Shown here one piece after another: positions 35,429-45,286 of a stretch of 64,000 nt of DNA. The position numbers were made by a program, and so were the translations under genes. The stretch spans positions 265,772-329,771 of the forward strand of contig JADKCL010000004.1 of the NCBI GenBank assembly GCA_016718825.1, read 5' to 3'. How positions within the stretch are numbered: the first letter of the stretch is position 1; the number at the start of each line of letters is the position of its first letter. The notes below the pieces were generated by a model, which ran no database searches, had not been told where the DNA came from, and was given only the letters and a program-made list of their open reading frames with translations. The stretch comes from Bacteroidota bacterium (lineage in GTDB: Bacteria > Bacteroidota > Bacteroidia > J057 > JADKCL01).

Positions 35429-38400
35429 ATGAATCAGGGAATCTACGAAGAACTCGTCACGCAGCTTGTCACATCCAAACTTCAAGAGCTGGACAAAGAC
35501 CAATTCGCCTTCAAGTTATCCAAACTTGACAAGGAAGAGGCCGCCATGGTTCTATCCAAGCATCTTTCACTTGCATTTCAAAATGCTATCAGCTGGATCA
35601 GTGGAGAGAATCGCCTAGAAAAACAAATCGAAATCGCCAACAAAATGATTCGCGTTCTCAAAGAGGAACTGCAAATCAAAGACTTTGAGGAGAACCTTGT
35701 TGAAATCGGTGGAAATCTACTGAAGGCCGTTTTTCAAAACTTCTACCTCCTTTGTGGATCTTGATGATTACCTTAAGGAGATTACTCCCTACACACGTCT
35801 GACGCACAGTGAGTTATTCACAGGTGGAAATTCTGGATTGTCACTCCAAAGTGAGCTAAAAAAGGAGATTCTATCCTCCAACCGAATTGACCTGCTCGTT
35901 TCATTTATCAAATTTAAAGGGGTCATAATTCTCGAAGAGGCGTTCAAGGAATTCGTCAAATTGGGAGGTGAACTTAGGGTTATCACAACAACTTACATGG
36001 GGAGCGTCGGATGCAAAAGAAATTCAATCCTGGCATCACTTGACAATACAAAAGTCAAGGTCTCCTACAACACTGAAATGAAAGGCTACATGCCAAGGCA
36101 TATTTGTTTTTCAGAAATACCGGCTTCCACCGGCTACATCGGATCGTCAAATTTTTCAAGGACGGCCTTGACGGATGGTCTCGAATGGAATCGAAAGTTA
36201 CAACAAAGAGGTTGGCCATATCATTGACAAATTTCAAAACCTTTGAATCCTATTGGCAAAACACAGAATTCGAGGATTTTAATGAGGCAAGAGATAGTGG
36301 AAAGCTATCGAAAGCACTAACTCAAGCACGTTCAAAGCCCGGCATTTCCGTTGATAGCACTTCATTTTTCGATCTGAAGCCCTATCCATTCCAGAATGAA
36401 ATCCTTGAAATTTTGACAGTTGAGCGCGAGGTACATCAGCGCTTTAGAAATTTGGTCGTGGCCGCAACCGGCACGGGGAAAACGGTGATTTCAGCTTTCG
36501 ATTTCAAGAACTTTTGCGTCAAAAACCCAAATGCAAAATTACTCTTCATTGCCCATCGCAAAGAAATACTTACGCAGGCGATGGGTACGTTTCGTGGAAT
36601 TTTAAAAAACAACAATTTCGGAGAGCTCTGGGTTGATGGAAATGAAATTTCCAATCGCGAACATGTTTTTGCTTCCGTTCAAACATTAACAAATCGATTG
36701 TTGGATCTTTCAATCAGCGAAGATTTCTACGATTATATCGTAATAGACGAGGTTCATCATATTTCAGCAGCAAGCTATCGCCCAATTCTTAGTCACTTCA
36801 AAGCGAAAATACTTCTTGGCCTTACGGCAACACCGGAAAGAATGGATGGCGAAAACATCCTCGCAGACTTTTCCGGTCGAATTGCAGCTGAAATCCGGCT
36901 GCCCGAGGCGCTCAATCGGAAATTGCTTTGTCCATTTCAGTATTTCGGCGTTTCCGATAGTATCGACTTGAGAAATGCGAAATGGGAAAAGGGAAAATAT
37001 GTGGCGAGCGAAATAAGTAAGCTCTACACCTCCAATGATCGGCGAGTTGGCGAGATCATTCAAAATTTGGATCGATACACAAAGGACTTGTATGATGTAA
37101 GGGCGCTTGGCTTTTGCATCACCATTGAGCACGCAAAATACATGTCCGAAAAATTCGTTTTGGCTGGAATTAAGGCAGCGTATCTCTCAAGTGCCAACAG
37201 CGATGAACGAGAGACGCTGCGGCAAAAGCTTCGAAATAAAGAAATCAACTACCTTTTTGTTGTAGACATTTTTAATGAAGGCGTAGACATACCAGAAATT
37301 GATACTGTACTCTTTCTACGCCCAACGGAAAGCCTTACGATATTTCTCCAACAACTAGGCAGGGGACTGCGTTTGGCAGACGGGAAGGACTCTTTGACCG
37401 TTTTGGACTTTGTGGCGAACTCTAGGCCAGAATACGACTTCGAAGGCAAATTCCGCGCTTTAATTGGGAAAACGGGCAATTCCGTTCGAAAAGAAATTGA
37501 GGATGATTTTCCTCATTTACCTCTCGGCTGCGCAATTATTCTGGAAAAACAAGCGAAGGAATTCATTCTGGAGAATATTCGCAAGGCTACATCACTTTCC
37601 CAAAATCAAATTCTCCAACGGATTCAAAACTTTGAACATCAATGCAATCTCCCGCTGACGTTCGGGAATTTTGTCAACTTCCATCACATTCCGCTGGAAT
37701 TATTCTACCGAAGGGGAACATGGACTGAACTCATGCACAAAGCCTTGCGCATTGAACCTGCGTCCAGTTTGTATTTCAGCGAATTACATGCCGCCATCGC
37801 TAACAAATGGCTCTCAACGAACGCATACTCCTATTTCGAATTTATTCGCAAACTATGCCAGAAGAGCTTCATTGTAGAGCTTGACGATCTTGGGCCCGAG
37901 GAACAAAAGATGCTACTGATGCTTCATTTTGACTTTTGGCAAAAGGATTCGAATTTCCCGACCTTGGAGGAAAGCATTTGGGAAATTGGAAAAAATCCAC
38001 TCATTGTTCACGAAATCGAAGCATTGATGGAAATCTTGTTGGATCGAATTGATTTTAAGGAAACATTATGTCCCTTGCCATTTGTGCAACCACTTCGACT
38101 ACATGCAAGGTACACTCGTGATCAAATTTTGGCTGCATTTGGAATTAGCAAATTTGGGAAGAAGTCTTCAAATCGCGAAGGTGTGGCATACAGTGAGGAC
38201 CTGAACACAGAATTGCTTTTTGTGGATTTGATCAAATCTGCTGAGGACTTTTCACCAACGACCATGTACGATGACTATGCCATCAACGAGATTTTGTTTC
38301 ATTGGCAATCACAAAACCAAACGAGACCGGATTCCGGTAAAGGACTTACCTACCTGAGGCATGCCGCGATTAACAAAACGATTCTCCTATTCATTCGTGA

Positions 38401-38563
38401 AAAGGCAAAAAACGAATTCGACAATACGAATGGGTATGTCTTTATTGGAAAAGTGAACTATCAAAGTCACTACGGCTCAAAACCGATGAGTATCACATGG
38501 AAACTTGAAGAGCCGTTGCCCAACTATCTTTGGAAGGCGGGCGCAAAGTTGGCAGTTGGCTGA
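35429..38563 (+). CDS. PLD nuclease-DEAD helicase-DUF3427 protein, frameshifted
   Basis: Pieces in three frames make one ~1040-residue protein: an N-terminal helical region from MNQGIYEELVTQ; a phospholipase-D nuclease domain (LLVSFIKFKGV; degenerate HxK near 36090; YIGSSNFSRTALTDGLEWN); an SF2 helicase (ATGTGKTVISAFDFK, IDEVHH, GLTATPERMDG, FNEGVDIPEIDTVLFLRPT, QQLGRGLRLADGK); and a C-terminal DUF3427 domain (HYGSKPMSITWKLEEPLPNY, in two parts). Apparent indels lie near 35732, 35750, 36083, 36130, 36195, 36207 and 36237, nearly all in homopolymers. Such helicase-nucleases are found with restriction and other phage-defence genes, and a methyltransferase and HNH nuclease are adjacent here. Whether the gene is truly broken must be checked on reads. 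Confidence 0.78.
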
Positions 38564-38577
38564 GGCAATGGCCCCCC

Positions 38578-39345
38578 TCACCCCAAAAACCGCCCCTCCA
38601 GATGACCTTTTAAAAACCCTTCGTCCGGCAAAAACCGCTTGGGAAGCCGCAAAGCGGCACCTTCATAAGGCAAAAAAGTGCACGGCAACCGCCGGATCTT
38701 TGCTCTTTTTCAAGGCGGAACACAGCAAAACCTGGTATTCCGAACCGATTGCGATCAAACCCGCCTCAAAGGCGCGATCGTGCAAAGCATTCAAGGCAAG
38801 CCCGTTGCGGGGATTCATCCGGTTTTCGGGATCGTCTGCCCAGCGCCGAATGTGGCTTGCAACCAGCAACTCAGGTTTTTGAAGTCCGGTGATGCAGCAG
38901 GTGTTGTTGTAGCTGGCCAACACCATTTTCCGAACAGGTTTTGATTCACGCCGTCAACCATCCGCTCTCGCTCCATCCCTTCGCGCGGAAGTTCGTCCTC
39001 AGGAATCGCATTCAATTTCTCCACCGTCGTATGCGCGAATTGAGCGAGCAAGCGTTCACTTTCAAAAATGCGCGCTTCCCAGTTTTCGTAGAATTCGTCC
39101 CAAATTTCGCGGTCAAGTTTGGCGGAATTGGTTGCCCCCTTGATGCCACGGGCTTGGTGGCTTGGATCAAGACTTGCAAAATTGTTGAGTTTCCAGCCCA
39201 ATCCGCCGGGTGTCCGATCCAACAGTTTGGCCAAGGCAATGATTTCAGGATTCCTCTCATGCAATTGCCCGTAGGGCAACTTGCAATACAAGTTGATCGC
39301 CAAAATCAATTCCTCACGTGTCCAGAGCCGCTGTCCTTGTTTCAT
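38578..39345 (-). CDS. HNH endonuclease, frameshifted (probable restriction enzyme)
   Basis: Start at MKQGQRLWTREELILA (39345). An N-terminal helical region (AINLYCKLPYGQLHERNPEI, LLDRTPGGLGWKLNNFA) leads into an HNH domain: YNNTCCITGLQKPELL, ASHIRRW, NPRNGLALNALHDRAFE. Two indels break it: a lost base at TTCCGAAC (~38930) and an extra A in the six-A run at 38672-38677; repaired, it ends HFLPYEGAALRLPKRFLPDE to TGA at 38578. Homologues are restriction endonucleases next to cytosine methyltransferases, as here (methyltransferase ~100 bases upstream on the same strand). It converges on the helicase gene with 14 bases between stops. Confidence 0.8.
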
Positions 39346-39441
39346 GCAAGATCCGATGCAGGTGTGATTTTCCCACAACGAATGAGCCAAGGTAGGAATT
39401 TTGAAGGATTCGAGAATCAGCTCCGTTCAGCAATTCGTCGA

Positions 39442-40680
39442 CTAGGCCTTGAAATATTCCCTCAACGCCTTTCCAATAGCCTCAGCCAACAAAGGCGGAA
39501 CAGCATTTCCGATCTGCTTGAAAGCCGCTGTCCTGCCGCCTTCGAAAAAATAATCGTCTGGAAAAGATTGAATGCGTGCGGCCTCCCGGACAGATATGGA
39601 ACGATTCTGCTCAGGATCGGGATGAATGAAATGGTGACCATCCTTGGAAATGTGGGCCACCAAGGTATGCGATTTTCCATTGGGGTTGACGACTTTGAAA
39701 CGGTCCGAAAAGTCTTCTTGGTTTTGGTGTGACCGAAGATCTTCAGGCAATTCAGAATATTTGAGCCGATTACCTTCGTTTTGCAACTGTAAAGCGGCGA
39801 TCCGGTAAATCTCCAAATCCCGTGGATGGTGCGGTCGCGTAATGTGTTGGCTCACAAACGAGATTCCGTTCCGGATTCCTGATTGCTTCAGATATTTGGT
39901 GGGTCGGCCAGCATAGGGAAGTATAGAGATTGCATCGCCTGCTTTCAGAAACGGCAAGTCTGAAAAAAGATCGCTACCCACCTGAAACGAATTTTCGGTC
40001 GGATTCGGCCATGCAAATTCAAACGTTGTAGCCATTCGCTTGCCAACAAGGATCACCCGTTTGCGTTCTTGCAATACGCCAAAATCAGCTGCATTTAATA
40101 CTTTGAAGTCCAAGGAATAGCCGCAATATTTGAACAAAGCCTGCATTTCCTCGAAATAAGACCGGTTCCCAGCCGACAAAAGTCCCGAGACATTTTCAAA
40201 GACAAAAAATTCTGGCTGATAGCGGCGCAGAACTTCACCGTAGTACTGATACAAATAGTTTCGACGGTCATTTTGCATTCCCTGTGGGTCTCGCGCCCTA
40301 CCGACCACCGAATAAGCCTGACAAGGCGGACCGCCAACAATCACATGTACCTTTCGCCAAGCGACCAATTCATCGATTCTTTTGAAAATGTCCCCCATTG
40401 TGTCCCACGAAATTTGAGCATGGATCACCTGAGAAAGTGCATCCTGATTCACCTCGGAATAAAGTTGCGCTTGGCTGATTTCGTTCCGAAGGTAGCGTTC
40501 GTACAGCTGCATTCCCTTTTTGGTCGACCGCAATTCGTGAAAGGCAACGCGCGTACGCAAGGTCGCGCATGCGTTCGCGTCCATGTCCACATGTGCGAGT
40601 GGTCGGAAACCCGCACGTACGAACCCTTCCGAAAATCCGCCAGCTCCGGCAAACAAGTCAATGAAATTCAGTTGCATCAT
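39442..40680 (-). CDS. DNA cytosine-5 methyltransferase
   Basis: 412 residues from MMQLNFIDLFAGAGGFSEGF. Motifs in order: I DLFAGAGGFSEGF (SAM binding), IV GGPPCQAYSVVG with catalytic Cys, VI EFFVFENVSGL, VIII LQERKRVILVGKR, IX-X REAARIQSFPDDY and KQIGNAVPPLLAEAIG. It methylates C5 of cytosine in a specific duplex site; the recognition domain (~250-340) is not readable by eye. With the downstream HNH nuclease it makes a type II-like restriction-modification pair. The start is one of two adjacent ATGs; a short ATGCCCG/CGGGCAT palindrome lies ~30 bases upstream and could be a control site. Confidence 0.93.
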   Translation of the reverse strand: MMQLNFIDLFAGAGGFSEGFVRAGFRPLAHVDMDANACATLRTRVAFHELRSTKKGMQLYERYLRNEISQAQLYSEVNQDALSQVIHAQISWDTMGDIFKRIDELVAWRKVHVIVGGPPCQAYSVVGRARDPQGMQNDRRNYLYQYYGEVLRRYQPEFFVFENVSGLLSAGNRSYFEEMQALFKYCGYSLDFKVLNAADFGVLQERKRVILVGKRMATTFEFAWPNPTENSFQVGSDLFSDLPFLKAGDAISILPYAGRPTKYLKQSGIRNGISFVSQHITRPHHPRDLEIYRIAALQLQNEGNRLKYSELPEDLRSHQNQEDFSDRFKVVNPNGKSHTLVAHISKDGHHFIHPDPEQNRSISVREAARIQSFPDDYFFEGGRTAAFKQIGNAVPPLLAEAIGKALREYFKA

Positions 40681-40986
40681 TCTGCACAGGCATAAAGATT
40701 CCAGCGTATGCCCGTTCGGGCATCCGTCAAACAAGAAAATTGGACCAAATCAATTGCCATTGTGACCCCAAAACCTCTGACGGAAGCCATCCGGATAGGG
40801 TCAATGACAACGATCCAAACCTACGCCATGCATCAACAAATTGCTATATCCAGAAATGATAGAAAAACATATCCAATTCTGATATATGTGCCCTTTCTAC
40901 GCGTTCAAGATGGTTTTTGCCCCCCCCCTACCAATTCTCCAAAATCCTCCGTAAATTCACTCAACACAAGTTAAAACGCGTTCTTT
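40681..40986. promoter_or_regulatory. Divergent intergenic region with short palindrome
   Basis: 306 bases between the methyltransferase and a plus-strand gene. ATGCCCGTTCGGGCAT at ~40709 is a 7-bp-stem palindrome close to the methyltransferase start, the usual place for autoregulation or a C-protein site, though no controller gene is present. No promoter box is certain. Confidence 0.35.
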
Positions 40987-41943
40987 ATGGCAAGAGTACA
41001 TCCACTGCATCCGATTTCGGGAACCATTGGCGACATCACCTACGTGCGCCGAGGCAAAAAAACCTACGCCCGTGGGAAAATTTGGGCACACAACAAGGCG
41101 GCAGAGCCCAGGCAAAGGGAAAATCGACAGTCATTCGGAGGGGCAAGCAAAGTCGCTTGCGAAGTGTACACCCCCCTCACGGCCGGCTGCAAGAAGCTTT
41201 TTCGGTCCTACAGTCACAACCTTATCGCGACCAAGCTCCGCGCCCATGCCGAACGCACCGAACGGGCGGTGACCCATTATTCCTTCCGCGCAGCCCACGC
41301 TGCTTTGGCCAACCTCGACCTGAGTCCTGCCGAAAGTCCGTCGGCTTGCCTGAACATCACCCGCATCGGCTGCCACCACAACCCCGAAGCCATCCGGCTG
41401 ACCGGCCTCCCCGAAGCGGCAAGGTTTGTCGCGAATTCCGACGAAGGTCTATTGGGCAATGCCCACCTCCAAATGCGTTTGTGGATCAGGCAGGTGCCCT
41501 TCCACGAATTTACCTTCGACAAATCCGACAAGGTTTGGCGCAGAACCTTTCCCGAAGCCCAAGGTCACGGGCAGGTCACCAGAAGCGGTTGGATTCCCAC
41601 CGACATTCTGCCCGAGGAAGGTCTGACATTGACCCTGAATAAGCATCCGGAAACCCTCGCAGGCCAACATGTTCCGCCCATGCTCACATTTGTCGTGATC
41701 GAATGGCGGGAAGTGCGTGCGGTCGGCGACAAAGTTTTTAAAAAACCGGCACTCGCCATCGTCAAACTTGCAGCCATGCACTACAGCACCGAAATGGCCG
41801 CAGAAATTGCCCAATTCGAAGCGCGTATCTCCCAAAAGCCAAAGCAGCCGCGTGCCTATGACCTCCTGCAGGCAGCGCAATCAGATCCCAAGGCCTTCCT
41901 GACCCAATCCCTCGCGGGACTGATGGCACCTCCACCCGCCTGA
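40987..41943 (+). CDS. Conserved unknown protein
   Basis: 318 residues, no signal peptide or membrane segment. The basic N-terminus (SGTIGDITYVRRGKKTYARG, then RQRENRQSFGGASKVA) is followed by a helical region (SHNLIATKLRAHAERTERA) and a beta-rich middle (LTGLPEAARFVANSDEGLLG, QMRLWIRQVPFHEF, LTFVVIEWREVRAVG). I do not recognise a named family. Similar basic N-termini occur in unannotated Bacteroidota proteins. It is transcribed alone next to the restriction-modification pair; nucleic-acid binding is a guess from charge only. Confidence 0.7.
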   Translation: MARVHPLHPISGTIGDITYVRRGKKTYARGKIWAHNKAAEPRQRENRQSFGGASKVACEVYTPLTAGCKKLFRSYSHNLIATKLRAHAERTERAVTHYSFRAAHAALANLDLSPAESPSACLNITRIGCHHNPEAIRLTGLPEAARFVANSDEGLLGNAHLQMRLWIRQVPFHEFTFDKSDKVWRRTFPEAQGHGQVTRSGWIPTDILPEEGLTLTLNKHPETLAGQHVPPMLTFVVIEWREVRAVGDKVFKKPALAIVKLAAMHYSTEMAAEIAQFEARISQKPKQPRAYDLLQAAQSDPKAFLTQSLAGLMAPPPA

Positions 41944-42256
41944 TTTCCCCTCCGAATCCAATAAAAACAGCACGTTTGATCCCATTCGGCAACCGTCGAC
42001 GGCCATTCCCATGCCCCAATCAGCCTAGGGTCCCTTCCAAGTCCCGATTACCACGTCGATTCGCCTGCAAACAAACCCGATTCCTCCCGAAAGCAAGCAA
42101 GATTCATCCCCCAACAGCGGCATGTTAATACCCAGTACATTCCCACATCGGAACACTCCAACAACGCTCCAACTGCGCTCTTCCAACGCTCTAATGCGCT
42201 CCTTGCGTGTTCGATATCTGATGAAACCGACAATGCTGACCGAAGGATGTACCAGT

Positions 42257-42309
42257 GGCGGCTTTGCCAACTCATCACACCGCGCGCCGGGGAGTTGGCA
42301 AAACCTATT
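42257..42309. repeat. Single copy of 74-bp-family hairpin repeat
   Basis: GGCGGCTTTGCCAACTC, loop CATCACACCGCGCGCCGGG, GAGTTGGCAAAACCTA. Same hairpin as in the arrays at 45048 and 46414. It lies in the 41944-42323 gap, which has no gene. Confidence 0.85.
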
Positions 42310-42323
42310 TCTGAATTGTACCC

Positions 42324-43253
42324 TCACTCCCGGTACGTACGCTTCTTCCGGCTCCAATAGCTGCGCATGTCACGGGGATAGCCTTTTTCCTTGCGGTGGT
42401 AGCGGTAAACGAGGATGGATTTGGTCATTTGATAATGGTATTCGTTGAGGGAATCGGCCATTGCTTGCTCGAGATCTTGCTTTAATTGAGGATTGCGGGG
42501 TGCATATTCGTATTGCACAAAAGCGGCTCTGGTCACGTATTGGTTGCTGTCCTTCAAGGCGACACGCATCAGAGGAAACAAGTCTATCCCGCTTCCGCCG
42601 TCCACTTTCCTCCCTTGAAAAGGCCAAAAATACCCTAGTAAACGCACGGCCTCCTCTCGAACAATCCATTTTGGGTCATTCAGGATGGCTGTCCGAACGA
42701 CGGCAAACAGGCTAGGATCTCCCAATCGTACCAAGTAGCCCGCAAGCAATACAGAATCATGACGGTAAACATTTTCAGCAGCAAATGAGTCACGCAAAGC
42801 ATGCAGGGTAAATCGCCCGGGATCGATTTTCGTCAAGCAAAAATCTTTGTCGAGGTCGTTCCCGCGTGAGGTCGCCTTCCATTGCAAGATGCTTTCAATG
42901 GCCTTTTTGTTCTTGCGTTCGGCGAGCAAATGCATGGCACTTTTTCGAGCGGCAGGCGCCACACGTTGCTCTCCTTTCGCAATGATTAGGCGCAGCACCC
43001 GATTTCGAAGAGGTACGTCAAATTGTCGAAGCATTTCTTTGAGCTCAAATCGCTCCATAGCCGCATAACGCAAGGATTTGTAAGGTGCGACAACACCCCC
43101 TTCCATCGGGAAACGATGGTTTCTAGGTTGGATGGGGGGCAGTTGGTAGTGGCAGCTGGTCAAAAGAAGCAACGACAAAAGGAATGCAAGGGAAGCAAGC
43201 GAACGGGATCGGAAGATTGAAGGTTCAGCTTTTCGTCGGGATACTTTTTGCAT
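42324..43253 (-). CDS. Lipoprotein with HEAT-like repeats (paralogue 2)
   Basis: 309 residues from MQKVSRRKAEPSIF; signal LASLAFLLSLLLLTSC is a clear lipobox followed by HYQLPPIQP. The mature protein is helical with HEAT-like pairs (KSAMHLLAERKNKKAIESIL, EEAVRLLGYFWPFQGRKV, AAFVQYEYAPRNPQLKQDL) and ends YWSRKKRTYRE. It is a full-length paralogue of the gene just upstream. Probably an outer-membrane-anchored lipoprotein facing the periplasm. Function is unknown; duplication next to an HExxH protein suggests a protective role, which is inference. Confidence 0.75.
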   Translation of the reverse strand: MQKVSRRKAEPSIFRSRSLASLAFLLSLLLLTSCHYQLPPIQPRNHRFPMEGGVVAPYKSLRYAAMERFELKEMLRQFDVPLRNRVLRLIIAKGEQRVAPAARKSAMHLLAERKNKKAIESILQWKATSRGNDLDKDFCLTKIDPGRFTLHALRDSFAAENVYRHDSVLLAGYLVRLGDPSLFAVVRTAILNDPKWIVREEAVRLLGYFWPFQGRKVDGGSGIDLFPLMRVALKDSNQYVTRAAFVQYEYAPRNPQLKQDLEQAMADSLNEYHYQMTKSILVYRYHRKEKGYPRDMRSYWSRKKRTYRE

Positions 43254-43315
43254 GACGTGGACGAAACGGACTGGAAGTGCGGCACCCACGATCGCTATTT
43301 TCTCTGACAAGTCCA

Positions 43316-44203
43316 TCACTCCATGTAGGTCCGTTTCCGACGGCTCCAATAGCTGCCCATTTCCCTGGGGAAGTCCTTTTCTTTGCGGTGGTAGCGGTAG
43401 ACGAGGACTTTGAGGCATGCGTATCGGCGAAATTCATCCTTGGTTTCTGCGAGGTAATCTTCCAAATGCTGCTTCAGGAGGGGGTGTTTCGGTGCGTATT
43501 CGCACTGGATCAAGGCGCGCTGAAAGACGTGAACGCTGGAATCGTGCAACGCAGTTTCCAGAATTGGAAATAGGTCAATCGTGTCGCCACTTGGCAGTAC
43601 ATTCCCTTGAAATGGCCAGAAATACCAAAGTTTGTCGATGGCTTCGATGGTTGAGATGAAGTCCGCTTTTTGTAGTTTGTTCTGCACATATGCAAATTGA
43701 GAGGGGTTCCCAAGACGCGCCATCTTCCAAGCAATCGTCAACGAATCCGATCCTGAAAAATATCCGGTACGCAAACCATCCAAGAGTGCTTCGGGTGGAA
43801 ATTTTCGGGGATTGATTCGACAAAGGGCATCGGAATGGAGAAGATTCATCCCACGGCGTTCGTCCCGCCAATGGACAATCACGGGAATCGCCTTTTGAAC
43901 CTGTCTTGCTGCGAGTACCTCCATCGCCGCAACCCGCACGCTGTTGGGGAACCTGAGCTTGCCTTCGGCCACGACACGGATCAGTACCTTGTTTCTTTTT
44001 GGCACTTCCCACAGGTCCAGCATTTCCTTTTGGTAAAATAGCTCTGCCTTGGCGTAGTTGAGCCGACGGTGGGGCAAAACCAGATTTTGCGCCTTCGAAA
44101 AAGAATGCCCGACAGGCTGAACCGGAGGAAGTTGGTAGTGGCAGCCGGATAGGAGCAATGTAGCCGCAGCAATCAGAAATGAACAACATAGCTGAACGCC
44201 CAT
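43316..44203 (-). CDS. Lipoprotein with HEAT-like repeats (paralogue 1)
   Basis: 295 residues from MGVQLCCSFLIAAATLLLSGCHYQ (lipobox LLSGC). After HYQLPPVQP the sequence aligns throughout with the downstream paralogue: KLWYFWPFQGNVLPSG, QRALIQCEYAPKHPLLKQHL and the shared end KEKDFPREMGSYWSRRKRTY. An alternative ATG at 44233 would overlap the stop of the HExxH gene; the chosen start leaves 10 bases. The three genes are probably one operon. Confidence 0.75.
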   Translation of the reverse strand: MGVQLCCSFLIAAATLLLSGCHYQLPPVQPVGHSFSKAQNLVLPHRRLNYAKAELFYQKEMLDLWEVPKRNKVLIRVVAEGKLRFPNSVRVAAMEVLAARQVQKAIPVIVHWRDERRGMNLLHSDALCRINPRKFPPEALLDGLRTGYFSGSDSLTIAWKMARLGNPSQFAYVQNKLQKADFISTIEAIDKLWYFWPFQGNVLPSGDTIDLFPILETALHDSSVHVFQRALIQCEYAPKHPLLKQHLEDYLAETKDEFRRYACLKVLVYRYHRKEKDFPREMGSYWSRRKRTYME

Positions 44204-44213
44204 TCCTTTCCCG

Positions 44214-44948
44214 CTACTTATATTCACCAGCATTCCCCTTTTTTAAGATTGCTTGGACAAGTTGCACATAACCTTCGTAACCCGCAGCATAGGCGCGATC
44301 TTCGGCAGGCTTTTGCTCCATCAAGAACACCAACTCGTCCTTCAATGCCTCTGCAGCCCCATATACTTCAAACTCAGCATCACCCTCGCTTTCAACTTTC
44401 ATCCGAGAGAACTTCTCAATCACTTTGGGAATCGCAAGTCTCCCAAACTCTATGATTTCGTTGGCATGAAATTCCTCGTGCTTTTCCACCTGCGGTTTTG
44501 ACCAATAAGCCCCACCTGACCTCCAACCGTCTGGCTTGGGCATAAGAACTTTGGCGATTGTTTGGTAATTTTCCTGCGTGATGTAGGGACTATTTTCATC
44601 CTCGATATTCAGGTACTTCCCGAAAGCATACGGCCCAGGCCAAATCTCGATTTTGGGCCAACAAACATAATCTGCATTCACCCTGAATCTGTCACCCTCT
44701 TGTTTGATTGCCATGGAAGGCACTTCAATGTTGGGGGTAGTGAGACCAAAACCCTTTTGGGGAGTCCCTTCCACAGAAACGATCTCACTCGAATAATTTA
44801 CATGCAATTCAAAATTCCCACCCTCATTGGACGAATCGGCCGATTCACCGTCAGCAAAGCCAAACGCAGGCGGCATCAGCCCCTTCATCTTCTCGTTGGA
44901 TTCCAAGCTGTTGGGCTTTTTCGACTGCTGATGTGTGTTTTCGTGCAT
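44214..44948 (-). CDS. Putative zincin-like (HExxH) protein, possible exported effector
   Basis: 244 residues. The polar N-terminus MHENTHQQSKKPNSLESNEK leads to LMPPAFGF, resembling the disordered leaders of extracellular-contractile-injection-system (eCIS) associated proteins in Bacteroidota. A beta-rich middle is followed by QVEKHEEFHANEIIEFGRLA, where HEEFH fits the HExxH zinc-peptidase motif, and a helical C-terminus. There is no signal peptide. The two duplicated lipoprotein genes follow within 10 bases. A peptidase role is a motif-level inference; the third zinc ligand is not identified. Confidence 0.6.
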   Translation of the reverse strand: MHENTHQQSKKPNSLESNEKMKGLMPPAFGFADGESADSSNEGGNFELHVNYSSEIVSVEGTPQKGFGLTTPNIEVPSMAIKQEGDRFRVNADYVCWPKIEIWPGPYAFGKYLNIEDENSPYITQENYQTIAKVLMPKPDGWRSGGAYWSKPQVEKHEEFHANEIIEFGRLAIPKVIEKFSRMKVESEGDAEFEVYGAAEALKDELVFLMEQKPAEDRAYAAGYEGYVQLVQAILKKGNAGEYK

Positions 44949-45047
44949 GGTACTTGGTTAAAAGTCAATTGGTAGGGCCAAGTTAAGGATTTTGCGGCAG
45001 GATACAAGGATTTCCGAATGGGTTTTTGATTCACTGCGTTGGTCAGT

Positions 45048-45249
45048 GCTGGCTTTGTCAACTCATCACACCTCGCGCCGGGGAGTTGGCAAAACCTACT
45101 TTTGCGGTTGGCATTGGTCAGTGGCGGCTTTGCCAACTCAACACACCGCGCTCTGGGGAGTTGGCAAAACCTACTTTTGCGGTTGGCTTTGACCTTGGCG
45201 GCTTTGCCAACTCGACACACCGCGCGCCGGGGAGTTGGCAAAACCTATT
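45048..45249. repeat. 74-bp hairpin repeat array, 3 copies
   Basis: Three units (~45048, 45123, 45196), each with TTTGCCAACTC / GAGTTGGCAAA arms around ACACACCGCGCG-type loops and a TTTTGCGGTTGGC spacer; the first is the most diverged. No gene is seen in 44949-45286; frames read through the repeats only because the unit has few stops. Confidence 0.9.
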
Positions 45250-45286
45250 CGCATGGTGCCATTGACCGCTTTACAAAACCTTCGCT

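Noticed and set aside
45026..45265. Small open frames within the hairpin arrays (also 46462-46680)
   Set aside because: They are translations of the 74-bp repeat, present in several frames on both strands, without start signals or conservation as protein.
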